Positions 26,773-36,440 are shown, counted from the first letter of the stretch. The stretch is DNA of 64,000 bases from Ardenticatenaceae bacterium (GCA_020634315.1 JACKBV010000009.1:1-64000); one strand, 5' to 3'. Notes: generated from the sequence alone by a model not told the origin. Numbers and translations are program-made.

Positions 26773-28206
26773 ATGGCAAAGGTTGCGATAATTGGTGCCG
26801 GTTTTGCCGGGCACACAGCGGCATTGTACCTGGGGGACGCACTAGGCAAAAGTCATGAAATCACCGTGATTAACCTGCACGAATATTTCTACTACGTCCC
26901 GTCATGGGTTTGGGTCGGCATCGGCCGGATGGACGTCAACAAAACCCGCTTCCCCCTCAAGCCCGTCTACAAAAAAATGGGGGTCAACTTTGTTCATGGC
27001 AAAGCCACCGAAATCCACCCCGATGAGCAGTATGTCGTCGTCGAATTAAAGGATGACGGGCAAACGAAGCACATCGCCTACGACTACCTCCTCATTGCCA
27101 CCGGCCCCAAGCTCAACTATGCAGCCACCGAAGGGCTTGGCCCCAAATATGGCTACACCCAATCCATCTGCACCGCGCCCCATGCCGTAGACAGCCGCGA
27201 CGCCTACTTCAAGCAAATCGAACGCATGAAGCAGGGCGAAAGGGTCAAATTCGTTGTCGGCACAGGTCATCCTGGCGCAACCTGCCAGGGCGCGGCGTTT
27301 GAATATATCACCAACATCCACAAAGATTTGCTGCGGCGCGGCTTGCGCGACAAAGCGCAGTTACTTTGGCTTTCCAACGAGCAGGCCGTTGGCGATTTTG
27401 GTGTGCGCGGTGTACACACCACCATCAAAGGGCAGCTTCTCTCCAGCGAAGATTTCATCAAAGCGGCGTTCAAAGAGTATGACATTGCCTACGAAGTGCA
27501 AAAAGGCGTCTACAAAGTGGATGCCAACACCATTTACTGGGAAGATTTTGACGGCAATTATGGCGAAACGCCCTATGATTTTGCCATGCTTATCCCGCAG
27601 TTTGTCGGCATTCCCTTCAAATACATCGGCAAAGATGGCGAGGATGTATCGGCAAAGGTTGTCAACAAGGCTGGTTTTGTCAAGGTGGATGCCATTTATG
27701 ACCAACCTTATGACCTGTTGGTGAAGAATCCGACTGCCTGGCCGGAGCTTTACCAAAACCCCCACTACGACAATATTTTTGCCGCAGGCATTGCTTTTGC
27801 GCCGCCCGGCCCTATCTCGCAGCCGCATGTCACGCCCAATGGCACGTCTATCACGGCTGCGCCGCCGCGCACGGGGATGGTTTCGGGGATAATCGGCCGT
27901 ATCGTCGCCAAAAACATCATCGACCTCATCCAAAAAGGACGCATGACACATGGCGAACGCATGACAGAAATGGCCGCAGCTTGCATCGCCTCTATGGGCG
28001 ACTCGCTCTGGGATGGTTCGGCGGCGACGATCATGATTTACCCCGTTGTGCCTGACTTCCGCCGTTATCCCAATGAGCAGGGGCGCGACCTCTTTGTGAC
28101 GCACATGGAAATGGGGCTGGGGGGCGCCTGGATGAAGCGCATGATTCACAGCACCTTCATGTATAAACTGCAAGGACGCCTCGGTTGGAAGGTGATTCCC
28201 GAATAA
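26773..28206 (+). CDS. FAD/NAD(P)-dependent oxidoreductase, sulfide:quinone oxidoreductase-like
   Basis: The 477-residue flavoprotein starts at ATG 26773 behind AAGGAGAAG. The FAD-binding GxGxxG is VAIIGAGFAGHTAAL (residues 4-18); DYLLIATGPKLNY is the second dinucleotide fold motif, and FAAGIAFAPPGPIS carries the flavin-binding Asp/Gly region. EYFYYVPSWVWVGIG is typical of sulfide:quinone oxidoreductases and flavocytochrome c sulfide dehydrogenases. Cys residues near 133 (SICTAP), 170 (GATCQG) and 403 (AACIAS) could be the redox cysteines; alignment is needed to confirm. Such enzymes sit on the membrane and pass electrons from sulfide to quinone. The gene splits the minus-strand hyp run. Confidence 0.8.
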   Translation: MAKVAIIGAGFAGHTAALYLGDALGKSHEITVINLHEYFYYVPSWVWVGIGRMDVNKTRFPLKPVYKKMGVNFVHGKATEIHPDEQYVVVELKDDGQTKHIAYDYLLIATGPKLNYAATEGLGPKYGYTQSICTAPHAVDSRDAYFKQIERMKQGERVKFVVGTGHPGATCQGAAFEYITNIHKDLLRRGLRDKAQLLWLSNEQAVGDFGVRGVHTTIKGQLLSSEDFIKAAFKEYDIAYEVQKGVYKVDANTIYWEDFDGNYGETPYDFAMLIPQFVGIPFKYIGKDGEDVSAKVVNKAGFVKVDAIYDQPYDLLVKNPTAWPELYQNPHYDNIFAAGIAFAPPGPISQPHVTPNGTSITAAPPRTGMVSGIIGRIVAKNIIDLIQKGRMTHGERMTEMAAACIASMGDSLWDGSAATIMIYPVVPDFRRYPNEQGRDLFVTHMEMGLGGAWMKRMIHSTFMYKLQGRLGWKVIPE

Positions 28207-28267
28207 AAGACAACGAGAAGCTGGGTTTTGCGCAAAAACCGGATTTCTGAAAGAGGTGAGGTAAAAA

Positions 28268-28384
28268 ATGGAAATTACAGAACGCGACAGATTTTGGATG
28301 AATAACAAGTTGTATCAGTTTTGGCGCTTCATTGTGCTGAATTTGAAGATTTTGAAGGCGGTAGACCACAGCAAACGCTCATAA
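28268..28384 (+). CDS. 38-residue small protein after the SQR-like gene
   Basis: ATG 28268 has GAGGTGAGG 6 bases upstream and reads through 38 codons to TAA at 28382-28384. It begins MEITERDRFWMNNK and then has a semi-hydrophobic stretch (LYQFWRFIVLNLKILKAV) that could form an amphipathic or membrane-surface helix. It lies 61 bases after the SQR-like gene and 10 bases before a strong terminator, so it is probably the last gene of that transcript. I do not recognise a family; a small accessory peptide of the flavoprotein is possible. Confidence 0.5.
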   Translation: MEITERDRFWMNNKLYQFWRFIVLNLKILKAVDHSKRS

Positions 28385-28394
28385 GGTGAAAGCG

Positions 28395-28432
28395 AAGAAC
28401 CGCGTTCCTTCTGAGGAACGCGGTTCTTTTTA
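28395..28432 (+). terminator. Rho-independent terminator
   Basis: A 15-bp perfect stem (AAGAACCGCGTTCCT with its complement), a 4-base loop TCTG, and a run of T. It ends the SQR transcript and, being symmetrical, can serve the convergent ROCO gene too. The stem core AGGAACCGCGTTCCT-like sequence recurs at 31949-31996. Confidence 0.9.
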
Positions 28433-28442
28433 ATTGTGCCAG

Positions 28443-31400
28443 TTAATATTCCCCTTCAAACCGTTCATGCACCCACAGAAACTCTTGCCGTTTGTTGCGC
28501 ACGCGCACCAGCCCGCCAAAGCTGGGGTCTTTCGCTTTGAGCAGGGCATGGAGTTCGCGCAAGACGCCGCCCTTGGGCGCGAATGAGTTTGCCTTGTTCC
28601 AATGCGGTTTTATCGGCCGGCTCCAGCAATTGACCGATTTTCGCGCCTTCACCGACAATGGCGCTGATGATGTTGCTGCTCAAATCAAGCTGCTCCTCAA
28701 TTGCGGCATAATCCGCATCGTTCAGGTCAAATTTGATGGCCGACGAGGCTACCGGCAAAGCCAGGCTCAATGTGCCGGTGAAAATTTCAGATAAGGCCCC
28801 GCTTTTTGAACCATTCGCGAGTCAGCTCAATTTCATACACGCTTTTTTGCTGCTTGCTCCATTGAGTTTGGGGCTGTTGAGCGGTTGCGAATGTTCACAC
28901 CACAAAGTCAAGCGGAACTTGGCTCTTGTCCATTGTCTTGGATTGAAATTACTGCGGTTAACGGGCACGAAGCTGAACAAACGCGGCCCATCTTTGGCTT
29001 CGTCGGTGAAGGCTTGCAGCAGATGAGGCATTGTTGTAATTCAATGTCGGCTGACTGAGGCGGAATGCGATCATCCAGACGATTAAAACGTCCCATCATC
29101 TCTTTCGCTGCGATAAATGACTTCATCGCGTACGCTGGCAACTTCTCGCTTGATGTCGGCAAATTCGGCAAAGAGGATTTCCGCCGACATGGGCTGCGCG
29201 GCGGGGGCGTTGCGCAGGAGGGAATCAATCGGCTGCCATTCGTGGCAAACGGGGCAGGGGTATTCAGGGCGATTTTTGCGTTTGCTGTCAATGAGTTTGC
29301 CTACTTCGTAGAGGCCGGTGCCGGGGGCGTTTTTGCCGCAGGGGGTGGATGCAAGGAACCATCACGTTGCAGCGCAGCCCTTCCCAGAAACTTTCCACCA
29401 GATATTTGACGTCCCCCGTCAGGCGGTGCAGGAAGCCTTCGGGATAGGGGGCGCGGACGGTGATATGCACGTCGTTACCTTTGTGTTCCAGTAAGGCCAT
29501 GCCGTTGTAGTCGTCGTCCAGGACGAGGCCGCGCTGCCAATGGACGCTGTCGTCGTAATGTGCCCGTCCCAACGAGTATTGGTGCAGGCGGACGATGAGC
29601 TGGTAGAACAGCCCTTCTGCTGGAGCCGACTGACCTTTGTCGTCCACGATTTGGCAGATTTGCGATTGTTGGATGTCACCGGCGGCGGGGATGGACGGCC
29701 AGGCGGCGTCCAGTCGCTTTTCGGGGCGGTTGTCGGGGACGAGTTGGGCGATGAGGCTGGTGCTGTTGCCGTCGTCTTTGGCGGGCAGACCGGCGACGCG
29801 GTAGGAGAGGTCGAAGCGTTCCATGAGCCGTAAGAAGATGGGGTGCAGGTCGGCGGGATAACGGTCTGCGGCATCGCGGGCGGGGTCGTCCCACAGCTGG
29901 CTGAGGCGGGCGAAGGGGATGAGTCCCTGATTGGCCCGTGTCTCCTCGTCGTCGAGGACGAAGCTGATGGCTGTGGCCAGCCAATCCGGTTTGAGGATGA
30001 CGATGTCGCGCAGGGCCGGGTCGTGTTCGTAATGGATGAGATGGCCGAGGCGGTGGGAGATGGTGACGAACAGTTTTGCCAGTTCGTCGCTCATCTCGTG
30101 TTGGCGGCAGATGGCATAGACTTCGTCCAGGGGCAAATAGGCGGCGTTGGTTGCGGTTAATGCCTGACGCGCTTCCTGGAAGCTCTTGGGGACTTCGCGG
30201 CCCATTTCGGGCAGGGCGGCGGCGGTGTGGGCGATGGCCGTTTTGAGGTCGGCGATGCCGCGCCGCTGGCCGTTTTCGTCTGGTTTGCTGTCGACGAAGA
30301 AGAAGTCGAGGACGGTTTCTTTGCCGAATAAATCCCACAATTCCTGGCGGTCAATGTCGGGTTGGCGCTGCTGCGGGCCGCCGTGGGTGGCGACGACGAG
30401 GATTTTGGCGTCTGGTTCGCGGTGTTTGATGAGCTTGATCCATTCTTTGACAAAGCCTTGCTGCGGCCCTTCGCGCGGCTTCCAGACGACGAGGTAGACG
30501 GCGGGGGCGCTGAAAAAGAGTTGATGGGTGGGGCGGTAGACGCGCTGGCCGCCAAAATCCCAGCCGTTGAGGGTGATTTCGGTGCCGCTGGCGGGGTCAA
30601 CGGCGGTGATGGGGCGGATTTCAATGCCGTGCGTGGTGGGGTGTTCTTGCCACGTTTGGTCGGCTAAGGCATCCATCAAACAGGTTTTGCCCACCTCCCC
30701 TTCGCCGACGAGGATGAGTTTGGCTTCATTGAGCTTGATTTGCGCCCCGGCTTTGGCCCGCAGGTATGCTTTGACGGCATCCAGCCCCTCTTTGTACGCC
30801 GCCGCCAGTTCAGGGTTGAGAGGATTGTCGTCAAGGTTAAGTTCCTCCAAATGCTCAAGTTGGGCAAAGGGGTAGTGGAAGATCGGTTAGTTTGTTTCTA
30901 TCCAAGAAACAGCGTTTGCAACCTGGGAGAGTTGGGCGAAGAGTCAGGAACGGCCGTTAGTTGGTTGTTGTGAGAGAACAGCGATTGCAACTGGGAGAGT
31001 TGGCTTAGAAAGTCTGTTGGATTCCAGCTGGTTAGTTTTTGCTAGAGTTGTTGATTGCAGCGATTGCAACTGGGAGAGTTGGGCGATGGAGTCGGGAACG
31101 GCCGTTAGTTGGTTGAAACGAGATTCAGCTCCCGCAACTGGGAGAGTTCTCCGATGGCTGCAGGAACTTAGTCAGGTTGTTAGTCGAGAACGGCCAAGTT
31201 TTTCGAGATTCAGCGACTGCAACTGGAGAGTTGGCGATGGCGTCGGGAACGGCCGTTAGTTGGTTGTTGTTGAGAGATACAGCTCTTGCAACTGGGAGAG
31301 TTGGCTGATGGAGTCGGGAACGGCCGTTAGTTGGTTGTTGTTGAGATTCAGCGACTGCAACTGGGAGAGTTGGCCGATGGAGTTGGGAACGGCCGTTAGT

Positions 31401-31786
31401 TGGTTGTCATCGAGTCTTAGCGTCTGCAACTGGGTGAGTTGACCGATGGTGTCGGGAACGGCCGTTAGTTGGTTGCTACCGAGACTCAGCTCCCGCAACT
31501 GGGAGAGTTGGCCGATGGAGTCGGGAACGGCCGTTAGTTGGTTGTCAGAGAGATTCAGCGACTGCAACTGGGAGAGTTGGGCGATGGCGTCGGGAACGGC
31601 CGTTAGTTGGTTGCAAGAGAGATCCAGCCCCTGCAACTGGGTGAGTTCCCACAGCGATTCGGGCAGTTCGGTGAGTTTCTCTTCGTCTGGCGCAACGCAT
31701 TTGCTCAGGTCAAGTTTTGTTGCCCCTGTGCGTCGCGCCTCTTCAATTTTCTGTTCTGCTTCACGGTATGCTGCGTTACGCGCCAT
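28443..31786 (-). pseudogene. LRR-ROCO GTPase gene with several frameshifts
   Basis: The gene starts at ATG 31786. Leucine-rich repeats come first (LTAVPDSIGQLSQLQSLNL type, 23 residues each; intact to about 31256 and in mixed frames to 30870). A Roc GTPase domain follows (P-loop LVGEGEVGKT, switch WDFGGQ), then a COR domain (to about 29350). The last part, with CPVCHEW and the final FLWVHERFEGEY, is spread over three frames. I can place breaks near 31256, in the LRR region, near 29345 (a C-run), near 29030-29060, near 28830 and near 28580. ROCO proteins are large signalling GTPases working as dimers. The number of breaks exceeds other genes here, so true decay is plausible. Confidence 0.85.
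30946..31610. repeat. 69-bp tandem repeats encoding LRRs, each carrying AACGGCCGTT
   Basis: From 31249 to 31603 the units recur every 69 bases (palindromes near 31249, 31318, 31387, 31456, 31525 and 31594); earlier, less regular copies lie near 30949 and 31098. In each the palindrome encodes the T-A-V of the LRR consensus LTAVPDSIGQLSQL. The spacing could be mistaken for a CRISPR array. Confidence 0.9.
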
Positions 31787-31948
31787 CTTTTTGGCCTCCC
31801 ACGGTCATCACAACAACTAGAATGAAAGAGATCTTTGCTGATCCGCTGACAGTTACTTTGGAAGCGGCTGTCACCTGAAAATAACGAGATGGCGGTAGTA
31901 TAAACTGTTGTCGGGGGTTTGTAAAAATGATGGGGTGGGAGGGTGTGA

Positions 31949-31996
31949 GGAACCGCGTTCCTCAAAGGAACGCGGTTCCTTAGGAACGCGGTTCCT
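31949..31996. repeat. Triple copy of the AGGAACCGCGTTCCT element
   Basis: AGGAACCGCGTTCCT, then AGGAACGCGGTTCCT, then the same again, form alternative hairpins between the ROCO start and the end of hypB. It can act as a terminator for hypB. The element also makes the terminator stem at 28395, so the ROCO gene lies between two copies. Confidence 0.75.
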
Positions 31997-32009
31997 GAAT
32001 GCTATTATG

Positions 32010-32677
32010 CTATTGCTTTTGAAAAGCGTGTACGCGCTGTTTGAGCCAGTTTGCCCAGGCGGCAACGCCTTCCCCTGTCTTGCAGGAAAGCTCAAAGAAG
32101 ACGACATCGGGATTGAGGATTTGCACACCGCGCTTGAAGTAATCGACATTGAAGTCAATGTAGGGCAGCAGGTCGATTTTGTTGAGGATCAGGGCATCAA
32201 TGCCGCGATAGATGTTGGGGTATTTGTACGGCTTGTCATCCCCTTCTGGCACACTGGCAATGACAATGTTGAAGTGTGTGCCCAGGGCAAACGAGGCGGG
32301 GCAAATCAGGTTGCCGACGTTTTCCACGATGAGCAGATCGATGTCATCGAGGGGGATTTCGGGCAGCGCCTGGCGCAGCATGACGGCATCGAGGTGGCAG
32401 TTGCCGCCCGTGTTGATTTGCACAGCGGGCATGCCGGCCATGATGACTTTGTCGGCGTCGATGGAAACGGGAGCCGTGTCGCCTTCGACGACGCCAAGGC
32501 GCAGGTCATCTTTGAGGGCGGCAATGGTGCGCAAGATGACGCTGGTTTTGCCGGAACCGGGGAGGCCATGATGTTCATGCCTAAAACGCGGGATTTGTTG
32601 AGTTGGGATTGGTTTTGTGCCGCCAGGTCTTCGTTGGCGCTCATGATGTCGGCGACGACGTTGACGATTTTACTCAT
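32010..32677 (-). pseudogene. hypB: Hydrogenase accessory GTPase HypB, frameshifted in its P-loop
   Basis: HypB is a GTPase that delivers nickel to the hydrogenase large subunit. The N-terminal piece from 32677 (MSKIVNVVADIMSANEDLA, SRVLGMNIMASP) and the C-terminal piece to 32010 (LRTIAALKDDL, LLIVENVGNLICPASFALG, ALILNKIDLLPY) match the family. They are in different frames. On the coding strand CCCCGGTTCCGGC should be CCCCGGGTTCCGGC to read SPGSGKTSVILRTIA, so one G is missing from a run at about 32556-32560. The break falls on the nucleotide-binding loop. No His-rich nickel-storage start is present. As in hypD, a lost base in a G run suggests assembly error. Confidence 0.92.
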
Positions 32678-32745
32678 TGTCTAGCTTCCTTATAGAGTGT
32701 GTTTCAAGATAGCGCATGTTGCAAGCTTTTGGGTTTGCTTGGGGA

Positions 32746-32777
32746 GATGGGCGATTACCGAAGTGCAATCGCCCATC
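32746..32777. terminator. 11-bp hairpin between hypA and hypB
   Basis: GATGGGCGATT and AATCGCCCATC flank a 10-base loop. No T run, so it is probably an RNA structure within the hypA-hypB transcript rather than a full terminator. Confidence 0.45.
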
Positions 32778-32819
32778 CCTCATCGCCACGCTGTGACTGC
32801 CATGCAGCAAACGGTGTGG

Positions 32820-33188
32820 CTATGTCTTGTTTTCTGCTTCTTGTGCGGTTTCTATCTCGATGCTATCCAGCCGAAATTCTTCGCCTTCGAGGACACGCAC
32901 GCGCACGCTTTGGCAGTGTGGGCAACTGGTCAGCTCTCTTTGCAGGATGTAGGTGTTGTTACAATCGAGGCAAAGCAGCTTGGCGGGGATGCGCTCAAAA
33001 TGGAGTGTGGCCCCTTCGCAAAGGCTGCCTTTGCTGATGATGTCCCAGTAAAACTGGATGGAATCATCGACGATGCTGGAGAGCTGCCCGATAACCAGAT
33101 AGAGGTCGGTGACACGTGCTGCGCCGGATTGGGTGGCGTGCTCGTTGGCGATTTTGAGGATGTTTTCGGTGATAGGTAGTTCGTGCAT
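32820..33188 (-). CDS. hypA: Hydrogenase nickel incorporation protein HypA
   Basis: HypA binds nickel through its N-terminal MHE and inserts it with HypB. The 122-residue chain starts MHELPITENILKIA and has the zinc site CLDC and CPHC about 14 residues apart (near 73-92). Length is near the family's usual 115. hypB follows after 142 bases with a hairpin. No hydrogenase structural gene is in the window, so the target enzyme must be encoded elsewhere. Confidence 0.95.
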   Translation of the reverse strand: MHELPITENILKIANEHATQSGAARVTDLYLVIGQLSSIVDDSIQFYWDIISKGSLCEGATLHFERIPAKLLCLDCNNTYILQRELTSCPHCQSVRVRVLEGEEFRLDSIEIETAQEAENKT

Positions 33189-33315
33189 AGAGTTCAGTTT
33201 AGCATAGGTTATGCTTATGAAAAGATAGAACCATTATGACACGGCCGTTTCCGATAAACCATGCCTTCTGTCATCGACTCTGCTGCCATTTGTCACAAAA
33301 AGAGCTGCCCGATGC

Positions 33316-33750
33316 TTATTCGTGAAACTCGATTGATTGACGGCCGTTTCCGTGGTCGTCGTCATGGTGATGGTGTGCATGAACGCGGCGCATGTCGCTG
33401 CTCAGCGTGCCCGCCACATATTTTTCCAGGGCGGTCGTGATCAGCTTCTCTCCGGTCAAGATGATTTCCAACCCCATTTGCTGCACCCGGTTATAGGCTG
33501 GCTGTCCCATGCCCGCACCAATCAGCGTCGCGCAATCGTGCAGCAGCGCAAATTTGCCCCCGTGCCCGTGTTCGTGTCCAGGCTCGTGGTGATGGTGCTC
33601 ATGATCGTGGTCGTGGCTGTGATGCCCTTCTTTTTCTCGCATTTCGGCCTGACCATTGTCGAGGTCGATGACGCGGAAATAGTGTGCGCTGCCAAAGTGG
33701 CGGCTGATAGTTTCCCCATCGTCGGTGGGAAAAGCGATTTTCTTGCTCAT
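33316..33750 (-). CDS. NifX/NifB-type (dinitrogenase cofactor family) protein with His-rich insert
   Basis: The 144-residue protein has the dinitrogenase iron-molybdenum cofactor fold: KKIAFPTDDGETISRHFGSAHYFRVIDL at the start, then CATLIGAGMGQPAYNRVQQMGLEIILTGEKLI. Between them, residues about 42-65 hold some 13 His with Asp and Glu (HHSHDHDHEHHHH), and the tail has a second His cluster (VHAHHHHDDDH). These would bind Ni, Zn or similar metals. With hypA and hypB next door, a nickel or metal-cluster carrier role is a reasonable inference. ATG 33750 has AAGGAG 8 bases upstream. Confidence 0.8.
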   Translation of the reverse strand: MSKKIAFPTDDGETISRHFGSAHYFRVIDLDNGQAEMREKEGHHSHDHDHEHHHHEPGHEHGHGGKFALLHDCATLIGAGMGQPAYNRVQQMGLEIILTGEKLITTALEKYVAGTLSSDMRRVHAHHHHDDDHGNGRQSIEFHE

Positions 33751-33956
33751 GAAATAAACTCCTTTACGGTTTGATGATGTGCCATTGTTGAAAAACGGCC
33801 GTTGCCCGTTTCACACTATCCGGCAGCATCGCAATTGCTGCATGATGCCGCTTTCTAATGGGCGATGCGGTCGTTTGCATGACGTTGCAATAATTTGCAA
33901 TACGATAAACATTATGCCCATTAATGTAACAGGTTGCAATGGATGGCAATCGTTGT

Positions 33957-33996
33957 GTGACGGATGTCATGGGCGATCCGTGACGGATGTCATGGG
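33957..33996. repeat. Two direct repeats GTGACGGATGTCATGGG
   Basis: The 17-base unit occurs at 33957-33973 and 33980-33996. The second copy overlaps the end of the ferredoxin gene. The nearby stretch 33880-33950 has four TTGCAAT or similar boxes and is the upstream region of the NifX-like gene, so regulator binding is possible. Confidence 0.5.
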
Positions 33997-34202
33997 GTGG
34001 TGCGGATGGCCTGGAAGGGGCATTCTGCCATGCAGATGCGGCAGCCATGGCAGCGATGGACGTCGATGAAGGGCGGTTCGTCACGGTCGATGCGCACGAT
34101 GGCACGGGGTTGGCAGCTTTTTTGCGCCAGACATTTGCCGCAGTTTTGGCAACGGCCGTTATCGACAAATAAGCTGACTTGCTGTGTGCCGTGATGCATC
34201 AT
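33990..34202 (-). CDS. 2x[4Fe-4S] ferredoxin-like protein
   Basis: This 70-residue protein has two cluster motifs: CQNCGKCLAQKSCQP (the first with a two-residue insert before the fourth Cys) and CHGCRICMAECP. Both have the CxxCxxC layout of bacterial ferredoxins. It would carry electrons in the cytoplasm. It starts 10 bases after the stop of the GT39-like gene and precedes the NifX-like gene, whose metal-cofactor role fits a ferredoxin partner. Confidence 0.85.
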   Translation of the reverse strand: MMHHGTQQVSLFVDNGRCQNCGKCLAQKSCQPRAIVRIDRDEPPFIDVHRCHGCRICMAECPFQAIRTTP

Positions 34203-34211
34203 GCTTTTATT

Positions 34212-36247
34212 TTACTCACTTGGGCGAATTTGGATAGCGTCGGCATAGGGATTCCCGGCAACGTCGAGCAGCATGATGGGGTCGAGTGCGGGATAGTTGT
34301 ACATGCCGGTGCGCAGTGTGGCGGGAACGGCCGTTTTATCCCACGACAGCCAAAAGCGGCTGACGACAACGTCGCCCGCGTGCCACTGCCACGGCGCAAA
34401 GGCGGCGGCATCTGCCTGCGCGATGCGCTGCCCGGCGGCGTCGAGCAGGTGGTTGAAGAAATGGTAATCGGCCGGGTCGGGATTGTCCCCGGTGCGCCAG
34501 GTGAGGTCGTAAACGGCCGTTTCTCCTGCCACCTGCCAGGTATAGCCAAGCGGATTCACCCAATTGTTGAAGAGATAGGTCTCGGTGAAGGGAATTGTTG
34601 GCGCAGGGGCAGCTGCGCCGGGAATGGCGACCAATTCATATGCGCCTTCGATTCGGCGCAAAAGGGTGGCCCCAACGAGCAAGGCGTGACGGCCGTATAC
34701 CCGCCCCAACTCTTGCACCTCGTCTTCATTTTGCAGCAGCACGACGGCGGTGTGCGCGGGAAACAGTGCCGAGCGCCGCCCATCGACAAAGCGATGGGGC
34801 ACATCTTCTAATAATGTGTGGAAGATGGCGGCAAATTCATCTTGCGCCGGGTTTTCGCCAACGCCGCTGATGATGACTTCGCTGGCCCCGGTTTTGTCCA
34901 TCATGTCTTTTACCTGGAATACGGCTTGTAATTGCATTGCCAGCGGCGTGCCAAAGCCGCCGGGGGTGGCTGTTTCGCCGAGGAAGTTGAGTAATGTGCC
35001 CCAGGCGAAGATGTGGTAAACGGCCGTTGCCAGGAGGATGATCCAGGTGAACGGTAAGCGGTAAGCGGTGGGCGGTAAGCGGTAAGCGGTAAGCGGTAAG
35101 CGGTGAGCGGTGAGCGGTGAGCGGTGAAGGGTTTACGTAGTACGGAATACGCAATACGACTGATAAAAATCCCGGCCAGGATGTATTGCGCGGGCAGTGT
35201 GGCGATGAAGTAATGGATGAAAACCGGTGTGCTGTGCCAGAGAAAAAGGAGCGGTGGCATGCAGAGCCAGATGAGGAGAATGAGGCTGGCTTCATGTTGT
35301 GCGCGGTTGGCAATGGGGGATTGGCGCTGCCGCCCGATGCCGTAGGCGGCGTACAAGATGCCACCGATGATGAAAATGCCCCACAGCCCATAGACAAGGC
35401 CGCGCAGGAGGGCGGGCAGGTGTGCCAGATAGGCGCTGTAGGCTTCTGCGCCTGCCAGGGAATGGATGTCTGTGCCCAGGCTGAGGATGGCCGTGAGGCG
35501 AATTGAATCGAAGCTGAAGGCTGCCTGCTGATTGCTGCGCAGCATGTTGAGCAGGTTGGTTGTGCTCCCATTTTGCCAGAGGTAGATGAGGAAGGGAACG
35601 GCCGTGCCCATGCCTATCGCTATCCCCACCCCTACATGTTTCCACGCGATGCGCCGCCGGAAGATGAGCAGGTAAACGGCCGTTGCCGGAATCAAAGCCA
35701 CTGCTGCTAAATGAATCTGGACGGCAAGCGCCAGACAGAGAAAATGCAGCCACAAATAACGTGATTTTTGCTCAACAAAAGCCAACGTCGCGCTGATGCC
35801 CCAGCCCATTACGAACAATGGCAGCAAATTTTGTGCCCAAATTTTGCGCGAGAAGATGATCGCCCAGGGGCTGACGGCGAGCATAATCGTCGCGGCCAAA
35901 GCGGCCGTGACGCCCCAATAGCGGCGCACAAACCAGTAACAGCCGGCAACGGCGATGGTGTTAAGCAGTCCGGTGAAAAGGGTTGCCGCGTAGGGGTGCG
36001 GCCAAAGCAGGCTGGGGAGGGCGTAGAGCCAGACGCTCATGGGGAAATTGGGGAATCCAACGGAACTGCTGATGCCGCGCAGCGCAAATTGGCCCTCGGC
36101 CATGTCGTAAGCCAGTTGCAGCAGCCGCGCTTCGTCTGCTTTGAACTCGGTGAGTCCGGGCCAGCCCATCCGTAAAATGGCGGCGAGCAGGAGAACGGCC
36201 GTTACCAGGATTATCTCTGTGCGGCGGGAAATGGGTCTGTCTATCAT
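34212..36247 (-). pseudogene. GT39-like membrane glycosyltransferase, out of frame at a heptamer repeat tract
   Basis: A polytopic protein with the first-loop acid motif of the ArnT/PMT class (PGLTEFKADEARLLQLAYDMAEGQFALRG), about ten membrane helices, and an external C-terminal part. The upstream frame runs into the heptamer tract at 35051-35127, translated as repeats of LPLTAYR or SPLTAHR, and stops near 34910. Sense continues one frame over as FTWIILLATAVYHIFAWGT then to PSE at 34212. All three frames are open through the tract. Eleven units leave the gene out of frame; twelve, or nine, would join the halves. The start is uncertain: ATG 36247 is just before the first helix, but ATGs up to 36340 are in frame. 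Confidence 0.8.
35051..35127. repeat. Eleven-unit heptanucleotide tandem repeat
   Basis: Consecutive units: ACGGTAA, GCGGTAA, GCGGTGG, four GCGGTAA, then four GCGGTGA. Degenerate units continue at about 35140-35160 (GTACGGA, ATACGCA, ATACGAC). It lies within the GT39-like gene exactly where the reading frame changes. Confidence 0.95.
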
Positions 36248-36440
36248 TGCACAATCAGCTTTTGTGCTCCTTGCGTTCATGGCGGATGATCGCACACGGT
36301 TTGCGGATGCAAGGGCAGATGATACGATCAGCTTGCACAAACTACAACTGCGTTATGGAACCAATTGCCTGTTTACGTCGTTATAGAAGATGAGGCGACC
36401 TTTGGGGTCACCGCAATACTTAGTGACAAAGGATGGAAAG

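Noticed and set aside
30946..31610. Regular repeats spaced 69 bp, CRISPR-like on sight
   Set aside because: The units are translated leucine-rich repeats without unique spacers, inside a long reading frame.
31260..31820. Plus-strand open frame with repeats of ESGTAVSWL
   Set aside because: It is the complement of the LRR array and simply mirrors its period.
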